A model generated the notes under the pieces. That model did not search any database. It saw only the letters and a list, made by a program, of their open reading frames with translations, and had not been told where the DNA came from. From Atribacterota bacterium (GTDB taxonomy: Bacteria > Atribacterota > Phoenicimicrobiia > Phoenicimicrobiales > Stramentimicrobiaceae): DNA of 40,743 nucleotides. Shown here in pieces: positions 27,814-34,997 of this stretch. The translations under genes were made by a program, and so were the position numbers. The stretch covers positions 1 to 40,743 of the forward strand of contig JAQUNC010000021.1 in assembly GCA_028717805.1 (NCBI GenBank), given 5' to 3'. Position 1 is the first letter of the stretch, and the number at the start of each line of letters is the position of its first letter.

Positions 27814-29220
27814 ATGGGTATTAATTTCAACTTTGCCAAGAAATTTGCTGCTGAACAGATTATCAAACAAGCTATACATTATCTGGAGAAAGATCCCGAG
27901 AAAAATCTCATTAAGGTACTTAACTTGGCTGATAAAGTTGCTCGCACAGAAAGACACCATGAAGAAATTGCCGCCATTAAAAAAGCCTATCAGATTAATC
28001 CAGCTCTTCAGCAGTTTGTTCGCAAACTTACCAAAATTGCACCTAGCTATAAGAATGGTATGATTATGAACTTCTTTGTCAATGCGGGATTGATGGGTAT
28101 TCCCAGACAGGATGAGGTAATGAAGGAATTAGGAGTAGGTGTTCCCTGGACTATCTTAATTGATCCTACCAGTGCCTGTAATTTAAGTTGCACAGGTTGC
28201 TGGGCAGGTAAGTATAAGAAGAGTGATAGCCTGGATATAAATACTATTGACCGAATTATCTTAGAAGCTAAGGAAATGGGCATTTATTTTATTGTTCTTT
28301 CTGGTGGTGAGCCTACTCTTTATCCACATCTCTTTGAAATCTTAAAAAAACATCCCGATGTAGGATTTATGATGTACACCAATGGTACCTTAATTGATGA
28401 TGAGATGGCAAACAAGATGGTTGAGGTAGGTAATATCAGCCCGGCTATAAGCCTGGAGGGATTTAAGGAATCTACTGATACCCGTCGAGGAGTAGGCACC
28501 TATGACAAAATCATGGCTGCTATGGATCGGCTTCGGGAAAGAGGAGTTATCTTTGGCATCAGCGTTACTGTAACCAAACAGAATGCGGAAGAACTTTTTG
28601 GTACCGATGACTTTATTGACCATATGGCAGAAAAGGGAGCCATCTATGGTTGGTCTTTCCACTATATTCCCATTGGCAAAGATACTGATTTGGATATGAT
28701 GATTACTCCCGAACAGAGAGCTATGCTGGCATATCGAATTCCTGAATTACGGGTAAAAAAGCCTATCTTTCTGGCAGATTTTTGGAATGATGGTACCTTT
28801 TCTGGTGGTTGCATTGCTGGTGGAAGACGATACTTCCATATCAATGCCAAAGGTGAGGTGGAACCCTGTGCCTTTGTTCACTTTGCAGTAGATAACATCA
28901 AGGGTAAGAACTTGAAAGAAGTATTAGGAAATCCTTTGTTCCAGGTTTACCAGAAACGCCAACCCTTTACTGATAATTTGATGACGCCCTGCCCTATTAT
29001 TGATCATCCTCAAGAACTTAGAGATATTGTTGCAGAGTCGGGCGCACATCCCACTCATGAGGGAGCAGAAACAGTCTTAACCGGTTCTATTGGTAAATTC
29101 TTGGATGAACTATCTGCTGACTGGGATAGGAAATCCAGACCAATCTTTGAGGAGAGAGCAAAAAAAGCAAGAGAAGCACAAGAAAAATACCAGAAAAGTC
29201 AGAAAACAACTCAGCATTGA
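27814..29220 (+). CDS. Radical-SAM enzyme with C-terminal cysteine cluster region
   Basis: This is a 468-residue radical-SAM protein with the cluster motif CNLSCTGC (122-129) and SAM-binding GGEP (164-167). Residues 1-110 form a helical N-terminal extension ending in a hydrophobic turn near 75-95, and Cys333, Cys352 and Cys393 in the C-terminal part may ligate an auxiliary cluster as in SPASM-like enzymes. The tail (440-468) is a charged helix. Its reaction is unknown to me. Related proteins in anaerobes are annotated only as radical SAM. Pairing with a TetR regulator suggests inducible modification of a lipid, peptide or small molecule. A strong AGGAGGG site precedes the ATG. Confidence 0.85.
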   Translation: MGINFNFAKKFAAEQIIKQAIHYLEKDPEKNLIKVLNLADKVARTERHHEEIAAIKKAYQINPALQQFVRKLTKIAPSYKNGMIMNFFVNAGLMGIPRQDEVMKELGVGVPWTILIDPTSACNLSCTGCWAGKYKKSDSLDINTIDRIILEAKEMGIYFIVLSGGEPTLYPHLFEILKKHPDVGFMMYTNGTLIDDEMANKMVEVGNISPAISLEGFKESTDTRRGVGTYDKIMAAMDRLRERGVIFGISVTVTKQNAEELFGTDDFIDHMAEKGAIYGWSFHYIPIGKDTDLDMMITPEQRAMLAYRIPELRVKKPIFLADFWNDGTFSGGCIAGGRRYFHINAKGEVEPCAFVHFAVDNIKGKNLKEVLGNPLFQVYQKRQPFTDNLMTPCPIIDHPQELRDIVAESGAHPTHEGAETVLTGSIGKFLDELSADWDRKSRPIFEERAKKAREAQEKYQKSQKTTQH

Positions 29221-29297
29221 AAAATAAAGACAGAAAGTAACATTAGATGTAGAGATTAACAAAAGTTAAATTATAGAAGAGAGAAAGAAAATATATG

Positions 29298-29320
29298 GGG
29301 GCAGCTTTAAAAAATGCCCC
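29298..29320 (+). terminator. Possible terminator after the radical-SAM gene
   Basis: GGGGCA (29298-29303) pairs with TGCCCC (29315-29320) around an 11-base A/T-rich loop. The downstream sequence is only mildly T-rich (ACTTCTCCTCCATCTTTA), so strength is uncertain. Confidence 0.5.
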
Positions 29321-29554
29321 ACTTCTCCTCCATCTTTATTACGCAAAGGTATTTCAGAATCAGAAAAGTTTTCCTATCAGGAAAATAACTGGTTAACCTT
29401 AAACTGAGATAAAGGTTACCCTGAATAAGGAAACTCGGGATTTTCTAAGAAAGCATCATAAACAGACATTTATCTACTTGGATTAATGGAAAGAATATCA
29501 GGAATACAACTGAATCCTCCAGAAATTAAACAAAGTGATAGAATTGAAAAATAA
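29321..29554. other. Intergenic sequence before the methyltransferase remnant
   Basis: About 230 bases without a supported gene. TAACCTT and AAGGTTA near 29393-29418 form a small inverted repeat. The missing N-terminal half of the methyltransferase cannot be recognised here in any frame. Confidence 0.4.
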
Positions 29555-29914
29555 TTATACCAAGCAGATTTTCTTTCAAGAAGAGAAGATAAGAAAGATA
29601 TATTTTTAAAAATCGGAAGTTATTTTATTTTGAAATACCATAAAATAATTTTCAAAGAAACTGAGCAAGAAATAGATGTTGTAACAAGCGGTGTATTTCA
29701 CATAGTAAGACATCCTATGTATTTTGGTTCTATACTCTTGTTTTTCAGCCTTGTTGTTTTAAGCTCTTCTATTTTAGCCTTCCTAATTTGGCTAGTGATA
29801 TGCTTGTTCTATTTTTTCAGTTCCCGTTATGAAGAGAAATTACTGATTACTAAATTTGGCAATAAATATAAAGAATATCAAAAGAGAGTCCCTATGCTTA
29901 TCCCATTTCTATAA
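29555..29914 (+). pseudogene. C-terminal fragment of an isoprenylcysteine-type (ICMT/PEMT) methyltransferase
   Basis: The translated C-terminal region, KETEQEIDVVTSGVF then HIVRHPMYFGSILLFF, followed by a membrane segment and YEEKLLITKFGNKYKEYQKRV, is the conserved catalytic half of ICMT-like membrane methyltransferases. These are normally 170-220 residues with N-terminal membrane helices, which are absent. The reading frame is open from 29555 but offers no ATG: the only initiator near the motif is a TTG at 29630 without a ribosome site, giving 94 residues. I interpret this as an N-terminally deleted, probably non-functional gene. A short functional version is less likely. Confidence 0.6.
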
Positions 29915-30381
29915 AAAATTCTACTGGTTAACTTGTTGAAAACTGATTCAAAATCACAAAATCAGGTCTTTTCATTTTGTATGGAAAAGTTATAATTTAG
30001 TAAAATTTGATTTTTACCCTTCCTTAATTTCTCTGGGAAGATCCACATTATCTGTAAGGAATAGTGGAATTATGAAAAAAGATTAATTCCTTGAACCAGG
30101 AAAGATTTAATAAGAATAGCAATGCTTACTGCTGGTTGTCATTGTCAGAAGAATAAGTAATAATCGAGAATTACACCTTTATGGAAAATATGCGAAAGAT
30201 AGTGAAACATAGGATGAAGAAAAATGGTGACACAATATTTGAAAAAGTTGGTAGCTGTTTTATTATTTATATAAATATAGTGTTTGAAAAAGCAATCCTG
30301 GAGTAGTTATTAGTTACATAAGGTCAAAATAAAAAATATATTCTTTATAGAAGCCACAAATAAGAAAAGGGGGAATTTAGT
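29915..30381. other. Intergenic region before the nitroreductase
   Basis: About 470 AT-rich bases. A 41-codon ORF (30181-30306, MENMRKIVKHRMKK) has no ribosome binding site and I do not call it. No strong promoter or RNA structure was recognised. Confidence 0.45.
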
Positions 30382-30888
30382 ATGGAATTTAAGGAATTAA
30401 TTAAAAAAAGATATAGTGTAAGAGCCTATAAATCTGATGATATTCCTGCTGAAATTATTGACAAAATCCTGGAAGCGGCTAATCTAGCACCTACTGCATG
30501 CAATAAGCAGAGTTTTCAGCTTTTTGTCATTAAAACCGCACATTTTAAAGATAAATTAATAAAGATATGCTCACAGGAATGGTTTGTTCAAGCTCCCTAT
30601 GTGGTAGGTATTTGTGGTATACCAAAAGATTGTTGGGTGCGCAGAGATGGTAAAAATTATGTAGATGTGGATTCAGCTATAGTTATGGATCATATCATAC
30701 TTGCCGCAACAGATTTGGGAATGGGAACCTGCTGGATTGGTGCTTTTAATCCCGATGCTGCTAGGAAATTTCTTAATCTAACTCTAGATATGGAACCTAT
30801 TGCTTTTACACCTATAGGCTATCCAGCAGATAGCCCTGGAATTAAAAGGCGTAAGCCAATTTCAGAGATAGTTCATTTTATCAAATAA
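30382..30888 (+). CDS. Nitroreductase-family flavoprotein
   Basis: This is a 168-residue NAD(P)H-dependent flavin enzyme of the nitroreductase fold, using FMN to reduce nitro compounds, quinones or flavins. The sequence shows the FMN-binding start KKRYSVRAYKSDDIP (9-23), LAPTACNKQSFQLFV and the GMGTCWIGAFN segment that contacts the flavin. It is among the shorter members of the family and is complete. It is a single gene, with an AGGGGGAA ribosome site. An imperfect long inverted repeat follows at 30929-31001. Physiological substrate unknown. Confidence 0.88.
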   Translation: MEFKELIKKRYSVRAYKSDDIPAEIIDKILEAANLAPTACNKQSFQLFVIKTAHFKDKLIKICSQEWFVQAPYVVGICGIPKDCWVRRDGKNYVDVDSAIVMDHIILAATDLGMGTCWIGAFNPDAARKFLNLTLDMEPIAFTPIGYPADSPGIKRRKPISEIVHFIK

Positions 30889-30928
30889 TTTAGCTTATTT
30901 AGCTTGGGAAAATAGATATTTTGATACC

Positions 30929-31001
30929 TTATCCGGCTAATGTTGACAGAAGTTATGCCTTCCTTCTTTCTATACCTAATCATCTGTTCTTAGCCAGATA
31001 A
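30929..31001. repeat. Imperfect inverted repeat after the nitroreductase gene
   Basis: TTATCCGGCTAA (30929-30940) and TTAGCCAGATAA (30990-31001) pair at 11 of 12 positions, with further pairing of ACAGA with TCTGT inside. It could be a terminator or a degenerate mobile fragment. Confidence 0.45.
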
Positions 31002-31100
31002 CATTTAATATTTTTTAATCTGAATATTATCCCTTTCTTATAACTAAACCATAAACAAAAACCTCTCATCTTTTTAGACTATAGCTTTATTATGTTCACT

Positions 31101-31151
31101 TTTAAACTTTAAATCAGCTAAAAAGAGTTCACTTTTAATTTTTAATTCACA
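31101..31151 (-). repeat. Dispersed 51-bp repeat, copy 2 (inverted)
   Basis: This is the exact reverse complement of 17871-17921. In this copy the motif AAAAGTGAAC is present on both sides of the core, giving a short internal direct repeat. It ends 17 bases before the -35 box of the fur-like gene. Confidence 0.85.
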
Positions 31152-31167
31152 TAAAAGAAAGGGATTG

Positions 31168-31196
31168 TTGACAAGTTAAATGATTTTATGTATCAT
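31168..31196 (+). promoter_or_regulatory. Promoter of the Fur-family gene
   Basis: TTGACA (31168-31173) and TATCAT (31191-31196) are separated by exactly 17 bases, and a Fur-type box follows directly over the expected start site. Confidence 0.8.
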
Positions 31197-31201
31197 ATTA
31201 A

Positions 31202-31216
31202 TGAAAATCATTATCA
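31202..31216 (+). promoter_or_regulatory. Fur-type operator
   Basis: TGAAAATCATTATCA matches the 7-1-7 Fur/PerR-type inverted repeat TGATAATNATTATCA with one mismatch. It sits just downstream of the -10 box, so bound repressor would block initiation (autoregulation). Confidence 0.75.
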
Positions 31217-31232
31217 ATAAGGAATTATCAAT

Positions 31233-31715
31233 ATGCCCAGAAGATGGTGTGGAAGTGGACCTGGAAAATGGTGGCACGGAGAATTTAGAGGTGGTGGTTA
31301 TAGAATAACTGTACCGCGTCAGATTATTTTGCAGGTTTTAGATGAATCAAAAAAACATTTAAGTGCAGAAGAAATTTACTTAAAAGTACATCAAATATAT
31401 CCGACTATAGGTCTTACTACTGTTTACCGAACATTAGAATTATTGGTTAGGATAGGATTAGTTTTCAAGTTTGATTTTGGGGATGGTCGAGCTAGGTATG
31501 AGCTATCCCATGGAGATAAAGATACCTCGCACCACCATCACCTGATATGTACCAATTGCGGAAGAGTAATAGATTATGATGATTTTGTAGAGGAAGAAAT
31601 GGAGTTAATTAGAAAAACTGAGAAAGAATTAGCAAAGAAATATGATTTTGAAATTAAGAATCATACTATCCAATTTTATGGATTATGTAAAAAATGTAGA
31701 ACTATAAAGAATTAA
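31233..31715 (+). CDS. Fur-family metal-dependent regulator with unusual N-terminus
   Basis: This is a 160-residue Fur superfamily repressor. It shows the winged helix (about 22-95, with LSAEEIYLKV and TVYRTLELLVRIGLV), the histidine-rich metal region (SHHHHLICTNCGRV) and two CxxC pairs (CTNC and CKKC) for structural zinc. The first 21 residues, MPRRWCGSGPGKWWHGEFRGG, are an extra Gly/Trp-rich segment with a Cys that common Fur proteins lack. A one-mismatch Fur box overlaps its promoter and another site lies right after the gene, so it probably regulates itself and the metal-cluster genes downstream. The sensed signal (Fe, Zn or peroxide) cannot be assigned. Confidence 0.9.
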   Translation: MPRRWCGSGPGKWWHGEFRGGGYRITVPRQIILQVLDESKKHLSAEEIYLKVHQIYPTIGLTTVYRTLELLVRIGLVFKFDFGDGRARYELSHGDKDTSHHHHLICTNCGRVIDYDDFVEEEMELIRKTEKELAKKYDFEIKNHTIQFYGLCKKCRTIKN

Positions 31716-31736
31716 GATATTTTTTTCATAATTTAT

Positions 31737-31751
31737 TGAAAATGGTTATCA
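31737..31751 (+). promoter_or_regulatory. Second Fur-type box ahead of the NifX/MinD cluster
   Basis: TGAAAATGGTTATCA matches the 7-1-7 Fur repeat with two mismatches. It lies 22 bases after the fur-like stop codon. No clear promoter accompanies it. Confidence 0.5.
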
Positions 31752-31767
31752 TTATATAAAAGATAAA

Positions 31768-31902
31768 TTGAAAGATAGAAAGGAGTATTTACCAATAGCT
31801 AATGAAGCTTTAAAAGGAGATGAGATATTAACAGAAGAAACAAAAATTATAAAGGAACAACTTGAAGCAATTAATAGAATTACGAATGAATTAGAAAAAT
31901 GA
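31768..31902 (+). pseudogene. Small coiled-coil ORF without a normal start, possible DUF5320-type remnant
   Basis: A frame open from 31768 (TTG) to a TGA at 31900 encodes 44 residues ending EQLEAINRITNELEK. It looks coding: a Glu/Lys/Ile-rich coiled coil like the C-terminal tail of small Gly-rich proteins found beside NifX/MinD genes. There is a good ribosome site, AAGGAG (31780-31785), but the in-frame codon at the right distance is ATA (31795), not ATG. It could be a gene with a mutated start, a rare non-ATG start, or a remnant. Confidence 0.35.
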
Positions 31903-31984
31903 GTAAATAAATAAAGGAGTAAGGAATGCATCTAATAGTTTCTTTATTGATAAAAAATTTAATCATTGAAAAGGAAGGTGCAAT

Positions 31985-32359
31985 ATGAAAATAGCAATTA
32001 CCTCTAATGGTCCAGACTTAAAATCGCAGGTAGATCCTCGATTTGGAAGATGTGCTTACTTTATTTTAATAGATACTGATAGTGGAAAATTTGAAGCAGT
32101 AGAAAATAGTGCAGCCCAAGGTATGGGAGGAGTAGGGATACAGTCAGGTCAAATAATGGCTGATAGAGGAGTAAAAGCAGTATTAACCGGAAATTGCGGT
32201 CCCAATGCCTTTCAAACTCTACAAGCTGCTGGCATAGAAGTGATTACTGGTGTAGTGGGTACAGTTCAGGAGGCGTTAGATAAGTTTAAATCAGGTGATT
32301 TCCAAGCAGTTTCTCATCCCAATGTTTCTCCTCATTCTGGCATAAAAAGGGATAGATAA
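31985..32359 (+). CDS. NifX/NafY-family (dinitrogenase Fe-Mo cofactor-type) protein 1
   Basis: This is a 124-residue small alpha/beta protein of the NifX/NafY/ORP superfamily, whose members bind molybdenum- or iron-containing clusters. Family features are the start MKIAITSNG, the DPRFGRCAYFILID segment (with Cys23), and GVKAVLTGNCGPNAFQTLQAAGIEVITG. No nif structural genes occur here, so a role in nitrogen fixation is unlikely. Single-domain members in anaerobes belong to orange-protein-like clusters together with MinD ATPases, as here. A strong AAGGAAGG site precedes the ATG, and a paralogue follows after 52 bases. Confidence 0.88.
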   Translation: MKIAITSNGPDLKSQVDPRFGRCAYFILIDTDSGKFEAVENSAAQGMGGVGIQSGQIMADRGVKAVLTGNCGPNAFQTLQAAGIEVITGVVGTVQEALDKFKSGDFQAVSHPNVSPHSGIKRDR

Positions 32360-32411
32360 GGTTGATAAATTTTCCAAAGGTTAAAAAAAATCAGAAGGAT
32401 AGGAGGATAGA

Positions 32412-32798
32412 ATGAAGATAGTTATTTCTACTGATTCTGGTCTAGTATCAGAACATTTCGGAAGATGTCCCGTCTTTACCATTGCAGAAATTGAAGATGG
32501 AAAGGTTTTAAAGATGGAAGAAATAAATAATCCCGGGCATCAACCAGGATTTTTACCTGCTTTTCTTGCTGAGAAGGGTGTAAAATATATAATTTGTGGA
32601 GGTATGGGGAATAGAGCGCAGGTGCTATTTGCGGAAAAAGGAATTACTCCTGTTATCGGAGTGAGCGGTAAGATAAATAAGGTAGTTAATGAATTTGTAG
32701 AGGGAAGATTACAGGGGGGAGTTTCTTCTTGTAAGCCTGGAGCAGGAAAGGGTTATGGTATAGAAAAAGAAGAATGTACTCATTCTGATAATCATTAA
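32412..32798 (+). CDS. NifX/NafY-family protein 2
   Basis: This is a 128-residue paralogue of the previous protein, with the matching elements SEHFGRCPVFTIAEIEDGK and GVKYIICGGMGNRAQVLFAEKGITPVIGV. The glycine-rich C-terminus (CKPGAGKGYG) ends with a Cys/His tail, ECTHSDNH, that could bind metal. The two paralogues differ in the cofactor-loop region (NCGPNAF against GGMGNRA), so they may carry different clusters or act as a heteropair. A strong TAGGAGG site precedes the ATG. The same transcript probably continues into the zinc-ribbon and MinD genes. Confidence 0.87.
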   Translation: MKIVISTDSGLVSEHFGRCPVFTIAEIEDGKVLKMEEINNPGHQPGFLPAFLAEKGVKYIICGGMGNRAQVLFAEKGITPVIGVSGKINKVVNEFVEGRLQGGVSSCKPGAGKGYGIEKEECTHSDNH

Positions 32799-32831
32799 GA
32801 GTATAATATAAAAAATAGAAAGGAGAGTAAA

Positions 32832-33044
32832 ATGCCAAGAGGAGATGGAACTGGTCCTGCCGGATTAGGTCCGGGAACTGGACGTGGTAGAGGTGCAGGG
32901 CAAGGACGCCGGGGAGGAGGAGGAATGGGATTAGGTGGAAATTGCGTTTGTCCTTCTTGTGGTACGACTGTTCCTCATCAGGTAGGTATAGCTTGCACCA
33001 GTATTAAATGTCCTAAATGTGGTACTATAATGGTAAGACAATGA
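32832..33044 (+). CDS. Small Gly/Arg-rich zinc-ribbon protein (DUF5320-like N-terminus)
   Basis: This is a 70-residue protein. Residues 1-36 are a low-complexity Gly/Arg/Pro segment starting MPRGDGTGPAGLGPGTGRG, a pattern shared with small DUF5320-type proteins encoded next to NifX and MinD genes in anaerobes. Residues 37-70 hold two Cys pairs, CPSC (40-43) and CPKC (60-63), plus Cys38 and Cys55, which suggests a zinc ribbon or metal-cluster site. The role is unknown; it may be a metallochaperone or an adaptor for the neighbouring proteins. A good GGAGAG ribosome site and the tight cluster spacing support it as real. Confidence 0.75.
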   Translation: MPRGDGTGPAGLGPGTGRGRGAGQGRRGGGGMGLGGNCVCPSCGTTVPHQVGIACTSIKCPKCGTIMVRQ

Positions 33045-33068
33045 AATTTTAAAAAAGGATAAAGTTAA

Positions 33069-33965
33069 ATGATTATTTCGGTTGCTAGCGGTAAAGGTGG
33101 TACTGGTAAAACCACTATTGCGGTTAATCTGGCTTTAGCTTTAGCTGGAGATCAAAAGAATAATGTTCATTTTCTAGATTGTGATGTAGAGGAACCCAAT
33201 GCCCATCTTTTTTTAAATCCATTGATAAAGAAAAGAGAGTCAATTAAAATTCCTGTTCCTGAAATTGACAATCAAAAATGTAATTATTGTGGTAAATGTG
33301 CCCAGGTATGTGTTTATAATGCTATCGCGGTGACTAAGGATAAGGTTTTGGTTTTTCCTGAATTGTGCCATGGTTGTGGGGCATGTACTCTATTTTGTCC
33401 CCAAAAGGCAATCAATGAAGAAGGTAGAGAGATAGGAATATTAGAGGAGGGCAAATCAGGTTCTATTAGTTTTATTGGGGGAAGGTTAAATATTGGAGAG
33501 CCGATGGCACCGCCTATAATCAAGAAAATTAAGAAGGTAGGTATAGAAAAATATAAGAATAGGGAAAACGAAGATATAAAGATAAAAAAACAATATATTT
33601 TACTTATTGACGCACCTCCGGGAACTTCCTGTCCGGTTATCGAATCGATAAAAGGTAGTGATTATACTATATTGGTTTCTGAGCCGACTCCTTTTGGATT
33701 GCACGATCTTGTATTAACTGTGGAAGTGCTCCAAAAGTTACAGATTCCTCATGGTGTGGTTTTGAATAAGTGTGATATCGGAAACCATAAAGTAGAGGAT
33801 TATTGTAAGGAAAATGATATTCCTATCTTACTTTTTCTCCCTCTGGATAAAGAGATTGCCATAGCTTATTCCAAAGGTATGCCTATAGTAAATTTGAATC
33901 GTTCTTATAAACAGAATTTTATCCAGCTTTTTCAAAATATTAGCGAACAGTATAAGATTGTTTAG
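33069..33965 (+). CDS. MinD/Mrp-family P-loop ATPase with inserted 2[4Fe-4S] ferredoxin domain, copy 1
   Basis: This is a 298-residue ATPase with the deviant Walker A GKGGTGKT (8-15) and an inserted bacterial ferredoxin domain carrying two CxxCxxCxxxC clusters (Cys71, 74, 77, 81 and Cys100, 103, 106, 110). The P-loop fold resumes after about 175 with LLIDAPPGTSCPVIES and LVSEPTPFGLHDL. Such fused ATPases occur in pairs in orange-protein operons and related anaerobe clusters. They are thought to act in iron-sulfur or mixed-metal cluster assembly, but the reaction is not established. A close paralogue follows after 24 bases, and the two probably form a heterodimer. Confidence 0.92.
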   Translation: MIISVASGKGGTGKTTIAVNLALALAGDQKNNVHFLDCDVEEPNAHLFLNPLIKKRESIKIPVPEIDNQKCNYCGKCAQVCVYNAIAVTKDKVLVFPELCHGCGACTLFCPQKAINEEGREIGILEEGKSGSISFIGGRLNIGEPMAPPIIKKIKKVGIEKYKNRENEDIKIKKQYILLIDAPPGTSCPVIESIKGSDYTILVSEPTPFGLHDLVLTVEVLQKLQIPHGVVLNKCDIGNHKVEDYCKENDIPILLFLPLDKEIAIAYSKGMPIVNLNRSYKQNFIQLFQNISEQYKIV

Positions 33966-33989
33966 GACAGGAATTGAGAGGTTATTTAA

Positions 33990-34847
33990 ATGAAAGAGAT
34001 TGTTATCATTAGTGGCAAGGGTGGGACAGGTAAGACGGTTCTCGCTGCCAGTATTGCAGCTTTAGCAAAAAATAAGGTAATGGGAGATTGTGATGTAGAT
34101 GCCTCTAATCTTTACCTCTTACTTCATCCTGAGGTAACAGAGAAACATGATTTTTATGCCGGACTAATACCAGCTATTGATTTATCGAAATGCAATCAAT
34201 GTGGTCTATGCCAGGAATTATGCCGTTTTGAAGCCATTAAAATATCCCAGGAGCAGACCGTTATTGACTTTGTTTCTTGCGAAGGATGTGGTTTGTGTGC
34301 CCTGGTTTGTCCTCAACAGGCTATTCAAATGAACGAAAATCATTGTGGTGAATGGTATCTTTCTGAAACAAAATATGGTCTTTTGATTTATGCTAGATTA
34401 GGTATAGCAGAAGAAAATTCTGGGAAATTAGTTGCTTTAGTCCGTCAGAATGCTCAAGAAGTTGCCAAGAAAAAGAATCTAGAATTAATTATCATAGATG
34501 GACCTCCAGGAATCGGTTGTCCACTAATAGCTTCTATCAGTGGTGCTAATTTAGCGATAGTGGTTACTGAACCAACCCTTTCGGGGATACATGATCTAGA
34601 AAGAGTGATAAAAGTTACCCAGCATTTTGGAGTGAAGGTAGTAGTAATAATTAATAAATATGATCTTAATTTAGAAAACTCTTCCAGAATAGAAGAGTTT
34701 TGTGCACAAAATAGTATTTCAGTAGGTGGTAAAATACATTTTGATAATGTAATTACCGAAGCACTGGTAAAGGGATTACCAGTAGTAGAGTACAGTGATA
34801 ATAAAGTGACTAAAGAGATAAGGAATATCTGGCGAAAAGTATTTTAG
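33990..34847 (+). CDS. MinD/Mrp-family P-loop ATPase with inserted 2[4Fe-4S] ferredoxin domain, copy 2
   Basis: This is a 285-residue paralogue of the preceding ATPase with Walker A GKGGTGKT (9-16), ferredoxin cysteines 68, 71, 74, 78 and 97, 100, 103, 107, and the later motifs IIDGPPGIGCPLIASIS and VTEPTLSGIHDLERV. Both paralogues keep the full P-loop and all eight cluster cysteines, so neither looks degenerate. The pair is the usual partner of single-domain NifX proteins. A 150-base gap separates it from the radical-SAM gene, so that gene may be in the same transcript or have its own promoter. Confidence 0.92.
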   Translation: MKEIVIISGKGGTGKTVLAASIAALAKNKVMGDCDVDASNLYLLLHPEVTEKHDFYAGLIPAIDLSKCNQCGLCQELCRFEAIKISQEQTVIDFVSCEGCGLCALVCPQQAIQMNENHCGEWYLSETKYGLLIYARLGIAEENSGKLVALVRQNAQEVAKKKNLELIIIDGPPGIGCPLIASISGANLAIVVTEPTLSGIHDLERVIKVTQHFGVKVVVIINKYDLNLENSSRIEEFCAQNSISVGGKIHFDNVITEALVKGLPVVEYSDNKVTKEIRNIWRKVF

Positions 34848-34997
34848 AATTTTGTTAAGCCAAGTTTTTTTCTTAACCCAAAAATCGAAATTATTTATTT
34901 TATAGATAATGTTTAGTATCGGTTAGCAAATAAAAATATTCACTGACCAACTAAATGTTAATAATTATTTAAGATTATTTAAGATGAAGGAGAAATA

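Noticed and set aside
27794-28063. 89-codon plus-strand ORF overlapping the radical-SAM gene
   Set aside because: The radical-SAM frame has the strong ribosome site and conserved motifs; this overlapping frame has neither.
30181-30306. 41-codon ORF starting MENMRKIVKHRMKK
   Set aside because: No Shine-Dalgarno sequence, no family resemblance, and it sits in AT-rich DNA where such ORFs arise by chance.
31985-32798. Nitrogen-fixation genes
   Set aside because: The two proteins belong to the NifX/NafY superfamily, but no nifHDKEN gene is present and the MinD/zinc-ribbon context points to orange-protein-like clusters instead.
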